Positions 1 through 7,337 of a stretch of DNA of 64,000 nt are shown here, piece by piece (position 1 is the first letter of the stretch; each line of letters opens with the position of its first letter). The notes beneath the pieces were generated by a model. The model searched no databases and was not told where the DNA came from. It saw only the letters and a program-made list of their open reading frames with translations. The translations under genes were made by a program, and so were the position numbers. Source of the stretch: an uncultured Pseudohongiella sp. GTDB taxonomy: Bacteria > Pseudomonadota > Gammaproteobacteria > Pseudomonadales > Pseudohongiellaceae. The stretch spans positions 17,969-81,968 of the forward strand of contig CACBCS010000007.1 in the NCBI GenBank assembly GCA_902537815.1. The letters run 5' to 3'.

Positions 1-442
1 GATTTTGACCGAATTGGCCATGGGCTGGACTGTTGCCGGCTGTTGAGACAAAAACCATCCGGTTGTCGAGTTGATACTTTACAACATATCCAATGGTCAG
101 TCCGATTGCAGCGCCGGAATAGCGCGCGGACTTACCTCCAAACAAGAATTCGCAGCCCAGTTCGAAACTCCAGAATAAAACGGTAGTAAGTACTCCGGTC
201 ACAGCATAGGCGATGAATGTTCTGAGGTTGTGTCGCTGCGAACGGGTGACGAAGGCGAAGATAAATTTCTTGTCCAGGCAGTATTTACTGATTAGGCCTG
301 TCATAGTGCCAACCAGGAGGGCGACGTAGAGCGTGTAGCTACCTGCATAGATTCTGATCGTCAACTCCTGAGATGCCAGGTTGATTAGGGTGGCAATTAT
401 GGCGAAAACCCCATACTTTAGTGCCCGGTCGGCGGCAGTCAT
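1..442 (-). CDS. GtrA-like membrane protein (3' end outside window)
   Basis: The minus strand is open from an ATG at 440-442 to the window edge, giving 147 codons without a stop. The product is hydrophobic with about four membrane spans. It has the spaced KYCLDKKFIF and KYQLDNRMVF segments (basic/aromatic motifs at the ends of the second and fourth helices) that are characteristic of the GtrA-like family. These small proteins are associated with moving or using lipid-linked sugars at the inner membrane, but the role of this one is unknown. The C-terminus is missing because the window starts inside it. It diverges from the phosphatase gene at 518. The assignment rests on topology and motif pattern only. 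Confidence 0.7.
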   Translation of the reverse strand, partial: MTAADRALKYGVFAIIATLINLASQELTIRIYAGSYTLYVALLVGTMTGLISKYCLDKKFIFAFVTRSQRHNLRTFIAYAVTGVLTTVLFWSFELGCEFLFGGKSARYSGAAIGLTIGYVVKYQLDNRMVFVSTAGNSPAHGQFGQN

Positions 443-517
443 ATCGAAGTCCTCGTCGGCTTAAATAAATCTTGCTGCGGCTGATGCCCAGCTACTGAGT
501 CGGAATAGGAAGCGGCA

Positions 518-1312
518 ATGACAGAGCTCATGAATTTTGCACAAAGCGTAGCGCGTGAAGCCGGTGAGCTGATTTTGTGCGAGCGCGAGCAGGCTGACCT
601 TGTACATGATTATAAGGGAGGAGACGAGCTGGTGACCAATGCCGACATCAAGGCAGACCAGCTAATCCGAACCAGGATTGAGCAGCGCTTCGCGGAACAC
701 CGGCTCCTGTCTGAAGAGTCTTCTCCTGAGTTGCAGCGGGTCTGGGAGTCTGAGGTGCCGGTTTGGATTGTTGACCCGATCGACGGCACCGTGAACTACG
801 CCCACGGTCACATTCAATCGGCCGTCTCCATTGCTTACTGCGAGCACGGACAAATAACCCTTGGCGTCGTCTACAACCCCTTCACCGACGAGCTTTTCAG
901 CGCCGAATTGGGGCAGGGCGCGAAGCTGAACGGAGCGACGATCAGAGTGGCTGAGGAGACAAATTTACGCAGAGCCATCATTGCTACAGGGTTTCCGTAC
1001 ATCAAAGAAGGGATTGACGACATGGTGGAGCGGGTCAGAAGTATTCTTCATCATTGTGCCGACATTCGGCGACTGGGCTCCGCCGCACTCGATATATGCT
1101 GGCTGGCGGCCGGTCGTCTTGACGGTTATTACGAAAGCCTCAGCCTGTGGGATTTCGCAGCGGCCAGACTGATAGCCGCGGAGGCTGGCGCAGTGTGTGG
1201 CCATTTCGGTGCGGTGCCGGAAGATGTGGACCCCCAATTCTTTAACAAGAACCTCCTGATCGCGAATCCGGCCCTGTACCCCCAGCTGTTGGAGCTGCTG
1301 CAGCAATCCTGA
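518..1312 (+). CDS. inositol monophosphatase family protein
   Basis: 264 aa, the usual length for the FIG (inositol monophosphatase/CysQ/fructose bisphosphatase) superfamily. The Mg-binding signature is intact: the acidic SEES near residue 67, DPIDGTVNY near residue 87, and a C-terminal WDFAAA motif whose Asp completes the metal site. It is expected to be a soluble Mg-dependent phosphomonoesterase. The substrate (inositol phosphate, or 3'-phosphoadenosine phosphate as in CysQ) cannot be told from motifs. The ATG at 518 is preceded by AGGAAG. An internal ATG at 530 is the alternative start. It stands alone between a divergent GtrA-like gene and a secreted redoxin fusion. Confidence 0.85.
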   Translation: MTELMNFAQSVAREAGELILCEREQADLVHDYKGGDELVTNADIKADQLIRTRIEQRFAEHRLLSEESSPELQRVWESEVPVWIVDPIDGTVNYAHGHIQSAVSIAYCEHGQITLGVVYNPFTDELFSAELGQGAKLNGATIRVAEETNLRRAIIATGFPYIKEGIDDMVERVRSILHHCADIRRLGSAALDICWLAAGRLDGYYESLSLWDFAAARLIAAEAGAVCGHFGAVPEDVDPQFFNKNLLIANPALYPQLLELLQQS

Positions 1313-1496
1313 GTCCAAAAAATGCTGTGAAAGGCCTTTTTGGCAGGTTAAAGCGAAGTCAGCGCGATTGACGCATCGTGAATCCCTCTTTACTATTTGT
1401 GTTGGTTTCAATGGCTTACTAGCACGGTGCCGCGTTTAGTCAACCAAATCGCAAATATTTGCGTTGTAATCGCTAAACCTTTTTAAGGAGACAATT

Positions 1497-3206
1497 ATGT
1501 ACAAGCCGGCCAAGCTGACACTGACGCTGACCGCCCTCGTTCTGACGCCGGTGCTGGCGCTGGCACAGGAGCGGGTCGGAGATTTTGCACTGATCGACCA
1601 GAACGGCTACCACCACAGCATGAGCTATCTGGATGACCATGAAGCGGTGGCGTTTTTGGTGCAGGCTAACGGTAGCGAGGCAACTGAAGCGGCGCTATCC
1701 GGGTTTCTTGCGCTGCGAGAACAGTTTGACTCCAGAGGCATCGAGTTTTTGATGATCAACCCGATGGGACTCGAGAACCGGGCTGAAGTGGCGGCGGAAA
1801 TGGGCAGACTCGGCAGCGATCTTCCGGTGTTGATGGATGATCATCGGGTGATCTCTGAAGCGATGGGAATCTCCAATAGCGGCCAGGTGCTGGTCTTTGA
1901 TCCGGCCCGCTTCACCGTAAAGTATCGGGGTTCCGTGTCCGGGGCTGAAACCGCGCTCAATGAGGTTCTGGTCGGTGACGAGGTGTCGACGCCTGAAATT
2001 GCAGTCAGCGGTGAGCCAGTGACCTACGAGGCAATGATCGAAGTCCCCTCCTATGTCGAGGACATTGCGCCGGTTCTGGCGGAAAACTGCGCAGCCTGTC
2101 ATCGCGAGGGCGGTATTGCTCCTTTCGCTATGGACAGTCATGCCATGGTTCAGGGCTGGTCCCCGATGATCAGGGAAGTGCTGATGACCAAGCGCATGCC
2201 ACCGGGTGCCATCGATGGCCACATCGGAGACTTCGTCAATAACCGAGTGATTGAAGAGCAGGATGTCCGTAATATCATTGCCTGGGCGGAAGCAGGTGCC
2301 CCTAAAGATGGTGACGAAGATCCGCTGGCCCAGTTGACCTGGCCAGAGTCCAAGTGGGCTTACGGTGAGCCGGATATGATTCTTGATATTCCTGCAACCA
2401 CTGTCCCGGCGACAGGCAATGGGGTTTTCACCAATGTTGAAGTGGTTTTTGACATGCCGGCTGACCGGTGGATGAAGGGCAGTCAGATTATCGCCGGCGA
2501 TCGCCAGGTACTGCATCACACGGTAAATCGACTGGATTTCCCGGGTGAAGAACCCCGACGCGGTTTCCTCGGAGGTTCTGGTAACCCCGATAAAGCGAAC
2601 ATTGCGGCCTACATCCCTGGTTTCATCCAGGAAATGAACCCTGAAGGTACCGGAGGCCTCATCAAGGCCGGTTCAGTTCTACACCTGAACATGCATTACA
2701 CTCCGTATGGCAAAGAGACTACCGATCGCAGCCAGGTTGGTGTGTGGTTCTACCCGGAAGGCGAGGAACCAGCCGAGAGGATGTCAGGTAACTGCGCCTG
2801 TATTTTTCCGTTTGGCTGGGACGATATCCCTCCTCATGATCCGGCGTTCGAGCAGGTGAAAAGCATCACGATAGACCGCGAGGCGCATCTGCATAGCTTT
2901 ACACCGCACATGCATTTTCGGGGTAAATACATGCGTTTTTATGCTGACTACCCTGACGGCACCACTGAAGAGCTGATCAACGTTGCGAAATACAACTACA
3001 ACTGGCAGCTGAGCTACTTATACAAAGAGCCCAAACTGGTGCCAGCCGGCACACAGATTCGTGTCGTAGGCGCGTTCGATAATTCCAGCCAAAATCCCGC
3101 GAATCCGGATCCTGAGCGGACGGTGCCATGGGGCAACGAAAGTTGGGATGAGATGTTCTTTGGTGTCGTGAACTACAAGTTCACCAACCAGGGGGGAGAC
3201 GATTAA
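1497..3206 (+). CDS. secreted redoxin / c-type haem / PHM-like copper monooxygenase fusion
   Basis: 569 aa. The first about 24 residues form a signal peptide ending LALAQ. Residues 25-165 are a thioredoxin-like redoxin domain. The peroxidatic cysteine position is serine: the FLVQANGSEA segment near residue 60 aligns with FYVQGVGCPI of the redoxin at 9776-10372. Residues 190-260 hold a c-type haem site, C198-AACH-202. Residues 285-565 resemble the copper type II ascorbate-dependent monooxygenase (PHM/DBM) fold, with putative copper ligands H340-H341, HLNMH at 396-400 and HLHSFTPHMH at 464-473. It probably acts in the periplasm or at the outer membrane. The substrate is unknown. SD AAGGAG lies just before the ATG and an intrinsic terminator follows, so it is likely a single-gene unit. 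Confidence 0.75.
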   Translation: MYKPAKLTLTLTALVLTPVLALAQERVGDFALIDQNGYHHSMSYLDDHEAVAFLVQANGSEATEAALSGFLALREQFDSRGIEFLMINPMGLENRAEVAAEMGRLGSDLPVLMDDHRVISEAMGISNSGQVLVFDPARFTVKYRGSVSGAETALNEVLVGDEVSTPEIAVSGEPVTYEAMIEVPSYVEDIAPVLAENCAACHREGGIAPFAMDSHAMVQGWSPMIREVLMTKRMPPGAIDGHIGDFVNNRVIEEQDVRNIIAWAEAGAPKDGDEDPLAQLTWPESKWAYGEPDMILDIPATTVPATGNGVFTNVEVVFDMPADRWMKGSQIIAGDRQVLHHTVNRLDFPGEEPRRGFLGGSGNPDKANIAAYIPGFIQEMNPEGTGGLIKAGSVLHLNMHYTPYGKETTDRSQVGVWFYPEGEEPAERMSGNCACIFPFGWDDIPPHDPAFEQVKSITIDREAHLHSFTPHMHFRGKYMRFYADYPDGTTEELINVAKYNYNWQLSYLYKEPKLVPAGTQIRVVGAFDNSSQNPANPDPERTVPWGNESWDEMFFGVVNYKFTNQGGDD

Positions 3207-3229
3207 GTCCACTCTTTCTGAGAACCAAA

Positions 3230-3254
3230 AAGCCGGGCACACCCCGGCTTTTTT
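3230..3254 (+). terminator. rho-independent terminator
   Basis: Perfect 8-bp stem AAGCCGGG/CCCGGCTT with a 5-nt loop followed by a T run, 23 nt after the stop of the redoxin/copper-monooxygenase fusion gene. It separates that gene from the secreted protein at 3497. The rest of 3255-3496 shows nothing I can name. Confidence 0.9.
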
Positions 3255-3496
3255 GTCTCTGCGATTTAATCGAGGCGGCAAGTGTTCTCGGGTAATTATA
3301 AACATGCGCTCAGGCGCGGAATCCGCTGCAGATACCGTTTGGTCTGACTGCCCGCCCAGTGCCACGAGGGTCACCGAGGAGTTTGCTTTCAGACCACAGA
3401 CCAAGGCGGCTTCAAAAAGCCCGGAAATGAGAGTAAGGTCGGATAAGAACGCGCTGCTGTCCCGTCATAATAAGACCAAAACCTCTGGAGGCAATT

Positions 3497-4483
3497 ATGA
3501 ATCAGCGTTTCAACCTCTTGCTGGCCCTCGCATTTTTCCTGGCATCTAAACCGCTTCTCGCTCAGTCGCCGGAGCCGCCTAGAACCGAACATGGGTATCC
3601 GGATCTGCAGGGCACCTATACATTCCGCACGATTACCCCGTTGCAACGACCCGCTGAGCTGGCTGACAAGGCCACACTCACTGCTGAAGAAGCAGCCGAG
3701 TGGGCGGCCTATGAGAATCGACGCCAGAATCGTGATCTGATTATCGACTCGGTTGGAGGTGCGGGCTATCCACCCGGTGTTATTTCGTACAATGAATTCT
3801 GGTATGAACGCGGTAATGATACTGTTTCGGATCGGCGTACTTCTCTGGTTTATGATCCGCCTAACGGCAGATTGCCGCCGCTGAACGCCATCGGTCGTGA
3901 GCGTAATGCCTTTGTGCAACAGATGAGACGCGACAGCGCTGGCCCCGAGGCACGAACCTTGAACGATCGGTGTATTATCAACAATCGCACTGGGCCGCCT
4001 CTCATCTCCGGCTCCTACAACAACAATATGCAGCTGGTTCAAACCCGCGAACATGTAATGATCATGACCGAAATGGTTCATCACGCCCGCATTATCCCGT
4101 TCGCTGAAGATTTTGACGCGCCGTTTCCACAATGGGCGGGCCGTTCGATTGCCCGATGGGAGGGCGATACTCTGGTGATTACAAGCAAGCATTTCTACCC
4201 TGAGTATGGCTGGCGCAATACATCCCCGAATCTGCGCATCGAAGAGCGGTTTACCTGGATTGATGAGAATACACTGGATTACGACTTCACCGTGAAAGAC
4301 GCCGCCATGTGGGATCAGCCGTGGTCTGCCCGCTTGCCTATGCGCAGAATCGAAGAGCCGATCTATGAGTACGCCTGCCATGAAGGTAATCATGGTTTGA
4401 TGGGGATTCTGGCCGGCTGGAGGCGCTGGGAAGTGGAAGGGAAAAATCAGGGTCGTATTCCCAGTGTTGATGATGACGAATAA
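3497..4483 (+). CDS. secreted protein of unknown function
   Basis: 328 aa with a clear signal peptide (first 22 residues, ending PLLAQ). The mature part begins with a conserved-looking PDLQGTYTF segment and a stretch rich in Trp, Arg and acidic residues. Two cysteines (RCII near residue 158 and YACHEGN near 296) could form a disulfide in the periplasm. I recognise no catalytic motif. Proteins of this style (leader, then GxPDLxGxW-like start) are frequent, unnamed secreted proteins in marine gammaproteobacteria and Acidobacteria. SD CTGGAGGC lies before the ATG. The DUF2200 gene starts 16 nt downstream, so the two may be co-transcribed. No function is proposed. Confidence 0.7.
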   Translation: MNQRFNLLLALAFFLASKPLLAQSPEPPRTEHGYPDLQGTYTFRTITPLQRPAELADKATLTAEEAAEWAAYENRRQNRDLIIDSVGGAGYPPGVISYNEFWYERGNDTVSDRRTSLVYDPPNGRLPPLNAIGRERNAFVQQMRRDSAGPEARTLNDRCIINNRTGPPLISGSYNNNMQLVQTREHVMIMTEMVHHARIIPFAEDFDAPFPQWAGRSIARWEGDTLVITSKHFYPEYGWRNTSPNLRIEERFTWIDENTLDYDFTVKDAAMWDQPWSARLPMRRIEEPIYEYACHEGNHGLMGILAGWRRWEVEGKNQGRIPSVDDDE

Positions 4484-4499
4484 CGGAGGCCTGCGCTGA

Positions 4500-4877
4500 A
4501 TGACAGCCACAGGAAAGACCACACCGGAACATGATGCCAAGATCGCGTCTGTGTCATTCGGGGCTGTTTATCCACATTACGTGACCAAAGTGGTCAGCAA
4601 AGGCAGGACCGAGCAGGAATTGCAGACAGTGATCGGCTGGCTCACCGGGATTGAAGAAGCGGGGCTGCGACAGGCGATTGACGATGAGCTTTCTTTTGAG
4701 ACGTTTTTTGCAAACGCTGAGTTGAATCCGAAAGCCGCGCTGGTGAAGGGGGTGATTTGCGGCTACCGGGTTGAAGCCATAGAAACGCCTTTAACCCGGC
4801 AAGTCAGAATTCTTGACAAGCTGGTAGACGAACTGGCGCACGGTCGCCCCATCGACAAAATCCTCAGAACCGGATGA
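4500..4877 (+). CDS. DUF2200 family protein
   Basis: 125 aa, close to the family's usual 110-120. The pattern HDAKIASVSFGAVYPHY, then KGRTEQELQTVIGWLTG and the C-terminal LDKLVDELAHGRPIDKIL segment are diagnostic of the DUF2200 family, a small cytoplasmic protein of unknown biochemical role. It has no signal peptide. The gene is followed by the RibD/DHFR-like gene in an ATGA start/stop overlap, which suggests translational coupling and a shared transcript with the secreted protein upstream. Confidence 0.8.
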   Translation: MTATGKTTPEHDAKIASVSFGAVYPHYVTKVVSKGRTEQELQTVIGWLTGIEEAGLRQAIDDELSFETFFANAELNPKAALVKGVICGYRVEAIETPLTRQVRILDKLVDELAHGRPIDKILRTG

Positions 4878-5419
4878 CTGAGCAGGCAGCAAGCCCGATG
4901 TTAAGGGTCACCTATTGCGCCGCGATGAGCGCTGACGAATTTATTGCTGCAGAGCATGGCGATGTGTCATGGCTGGACAAAGTGGAGAGCGACAGCTCTG
5001 ACACCCATCTCGACGCCTTGTTCAGCAGTATTGACTCTATTGTCATGGGCAGAGAAACCTATCGCTTTATCCAGCACCATGGATCCTGGCCCTATGAGGA
5101 TAAACTTTCCTGGGTAATCAGCTCTGCCGATGTGGACTCCATGCCGGGGGCTCAGCTGTCGTGCGTGCCTTCGATTGAGTGCTTTCTTATGCAGGTGACT
5201 CAGAGCGGTCTTTCGCATGTCTGGTTGTTGGGCGGGGGTCAGCTTGCGTCAGGGTTTTTAGAAAAGGGCCTGACTACCGATCTGATTTTGTCTAAATTTC
5301 CGGTGTTCCTGGGTGGGGGCATACCACTGTTCAGTCGCCATGTCTTGGCAGACATCCCGAGTAAATCTCGGCAGGAAGTTGAATTCAAAGCCCATCAGCG
5401 CATCGAGATTGCCCTCTGA
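4874..5419 (+). CDS. dihydrofolate reductase / RibD C-terminal domain family protein
   Basis: 181 aa. It has the fold pattern of the RibD C-terminal/DHFR-like reductases: an N-terminal MSADEFIA strand, the FSSIDSIVMGRETYRF substrate-side motif, then HVWLLGGGQLASGFLEKGL (nucleotide-binding glycine segment) and SKFPVFLGGGIPLF. It is expected to be an NADPH-dependent reductase of a pterin- or pyrimidine-like substrate. Stand-alone members are mostly uncharacterised and it is not the housekeeping folA or ribD. The start ATG overlaps the DUF2200 stop by 4 nt. Confidence 0.75.
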   Translation: MTEQAASPMLRVTYCAAMSADEFIAAEHGDVSWLDKVESDSSDTHLDALFSSIDSIVMGRETYRFIQHHGSWPYEDKLSWVISSADVDSMPGAQLSCVPSIECFLMQVTQSGLSHVWLLGGGQLASGFLEKGLTTDLILSKFPVFLGGGIPLFSRHVLADIPSKSRQEVEFKAHQRIEIAL

Positions 5420-5543
5420 ATGCTTAAGTGGCGGCAGCTGTCTGAGTCTGTACAGTGCTTTTATTTTGTGAGCCTCACGAGTGTGATGAGACAATTGGGC
5501 CAATGATCGTATTTCCCGCTGTGAACGAATGCTGATCTGAACC

Positions 5544-6101
5544 ATGCCTCGACCCTATTGCCCACGCTGTGACTATCCGGAGCGCACCTGTCTTTGCCAC
5601 GGCATCGACCGGACCGGCTATTCCATTAAACTCACAATTCTGCAGCATCCCACTGAAGCAGGGCACGCAAAAAATACCGCGCGGCTTATTACCCTTGTAG
5701 CAGAGGGGGCAGAAGTTGTTGTCGGTGAGCAACCCGAAGATTTCGACGGGGTGCGGCATGCCTTGCTGTCGAATCCGGGCGTGGTGGTGCTCTTTCCAAC
5801 CAGCATCAGCGTACCCCTGTCTGAAGCGAATCAAACTTCACCGGTGCACTGGCTGGTCCTGATTGACGGAACTTGGCGCAAGGCCAAAAAAATCTGGATG
5901 TCCAATCCGTGGCTACAGGAACTGCGGGTCTGTCACATTAATGATGCATCGAGCCGGTACCGTATCCGGCGCGGCAGCGTACCCGGAGGTCTGGCGACGA
6001 TTGAAGCGGCTGCAACTGCCTTGGCACAGCTGGGAGAAGCGAACACGGAGGCCCTGCTGAATGCGTTCGAGGCTTTCCAGAAGAACTGGCCAAGCCCCTG
6101 A
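5544..6101 (+). CDS. tapT: DTW domain tRNA-uridine aminocarboxypropyltransferase (TapT-like)
   Basis: 185 aa. The N-terminus has the zinc-ligand-like CPRCDYPERTCLC cluster, and residues 108-118 contain LIDGTWRKAKK, the DTW signature of the family. TapT makes acp3U47 in tRNAs from S-adenosylmethionine, transferring the 3-amino-3-carboxypropyl group. The downstream RYRIRRGSVPGGLATIEA segment matches the conserved family C-terminal half. E. coli has two DTW proteins, so assignment to TapT rather than a paralog is by resemblance. It begins 124 nt after the RibD-like gene with no strong SD, so the promoter is undefined. Confidence 0.8.
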   Translation: MPRPYCPRCDYPERTCLCHGIDRTGYSIKLTILQHPTEAGHAKNTARLITLVAEGAEVVVGEQPEDFDGVRHALLSNPGVVVLFPTSISVPLSEANQTSPVHWLVLIDGTWRKAKKIWMSNPWLQELRVCHINDASSRYRIRRGSVPGGLATIEAAATALAQLGEANTEALLNAFEAFQKNWPSP

Positions 6102-6302
6102 TCTGCGAAAGAGCGTGTCAGCTTGCCGATTGGTCTGACCCGCATGGGTACCGCTGCTTGTCGCAGAGCGTTGCGTCGCGGGAGGTGCCAGCTGTGCCGT
6201 TGACTGTTCAGGCTCTGTTGCGGCGAGCGTAAACTACTGGATTTCAACCGGCAGCTGAGCCATATTGAAGCCTTGATTCGTTTTTTGTGTTTGGAGAAAC
6301 TC

Positions 6303-6890
6303 ATGAAAGCCCCGATTCGTCTTTTTCAATGTCTTATTTCCTCGGGATTGCTGATCGTCTCAGCTGCAGCGTCGGCGCAGTGGACGCTTAACAATGAGGC
6401 ATCGACCTTAAGTTTTGTGACGGTCAAAGCCGATCATGTCGCTGAAGTTCATACCTTTGATGAACTTTCGGGAACCATCCAGGAGGATGGCTCGGTGTCG
6501 ATTGAGATTGCGCTGGCCAGTGTGAATACCCTGGTTCCTATTCGCAATGAGCGTATGCAATCCATGTTGTTCGAAACAGAGCTCTTCCCGCGCGGCACTA
6601 TCACCGCGCGGATCAACAGCGGCAGACTTGCCAACATGGCTCCGGGCAGTAGCGAAGAAATGGCGATTGATTTCAACCTGGAACTGCGCGATCAGTCTCA
6701 AACCTACAACGCCACGGTTCTGGTCAGTCGTCAGGAAGCCGGGCTGATGGCCACTACTCTTAAGCCCATCGTGGTTAATGCGGAAAGCTTTGATCTGGTG
6801 GCGGGGGTGGAGGCGCTGCGCGAGGTCGCCGGCTTGCCGAGTATCAGTCGGGCAGTACCCGTATCCTTTACAGTGGTTTTTGAAGACTGA
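6303..6890 (+). CDS. YceI family periplasmic lipid-binding-like protein
   Basis: 195 aa. A signal peptide spans the first about 24 residues (ending AASAQ). The mature part begins WTLNNEASTLSFVTVKADHVAEVHTF, the YceI-type opening, and later has the IRNERMQSMLFET segment typical of the family's amphipathic strand/loop. YceI proteins form an extended lipocalin-like barrel that binds polyisoprenoid or fatty-acid ligands in the periplasm. The ATG at 6303 is chosen because GGAGA lies 6 nt before it. An in-frame upstream ATG at 6273 has no SD and would bury the signal peptide. The gene ends 26 nt before the convergent thioesterase. Confidence 0.85.
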   Translation: MKAPIRLFQCLISSGLLIVSAAASAQWTLNNEASTLSFVTVKADHVAEVHTFDELSGTIQEDGSVSIEIALASVNTLVPIRNERMQSMLFETELFPRGTITARINSGRLANMAPGSSEEMAIDFNLELRDQSQTYNATVLVSRQEAGLMATTLKPIVVNAESFDLVAGVEALREVAGLPSISRAVPVSFTVVFED

Positions 6891-6916
6891 GGTCTGTCGC
6901 AAGGGCTCGCCAACTT

Positions 6917-7324
6917 TCAGCGGTCGGGGGGTATTGAGTAGGTTCCGGTGGCATGCGCGACCGGGGCCTCATCGCCCTCGGAACAGATAGATACTTCCCC
7001 GACAGCGAGAGACTTACCCCGTTTTAACATTTTGCATTCCGCCAGCAAATCCCGGTTAGCCACTGGCTTTCTAAGAAAATTGAAGTTGAGGCTGGTGGTG
7101 ACCGCAAGCGGCACCAGACCGATTTCTCGCAAAAGTGCGACATACAGAGCGGTATCCGCCAGCGCCATCATGGTCGGGCCAGAGACCGTTCCACCCGGTC
7201 GTAAATCTTGCTCTCCCACCTGATGCCTCACCACAACCGAGTTACCGGTGAAATCCTCAATGACGTAGCGCGCCTTGGGAAACTCACTCCGGAAGAAGGC
7301 AATCATTTCATCTTTGCTGACCAT
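6917..7324 (-). CDS. PaaI-type hotdog-fold thioesterase
   Basis: 135 aa. It shows the hotdog acyl-CoA thioesterase pattern of the PaaI/YdiI group: RPGGTVSGPTMMALADTALYVALL (the catalytic helix segment with G-T-x-x-G-P and Asp), then TTSLNFNFLRKP and a C-terminal VAHATGTYSIP strand. The expected reaction is hydrolysis of a small acyl- or aryl-CoA. The ATG follows TTGGAG with good spacing. It lies 13 nt downstream of the RND exporter gene on the same strand, so they form an operon. A link between acyl-CoA chemistry and lipid or hydrophobe export is inference. Confidence 0.8.
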   Translation of the reverse strand: MVSKDEMIAFFRSEFPKARYVIEDFTGNSVVVRHQVGEQDLRPGGTVSGPTMMALADTALYVALLREIGLVPLAVTTSLNFNFLRKPVANRDLLAECKMLKRGKSLAVGEVSICSEGDEAPVAHATGTYSIPPDR

Positions 7325-7337
7325 GCGTTACTCCAAT

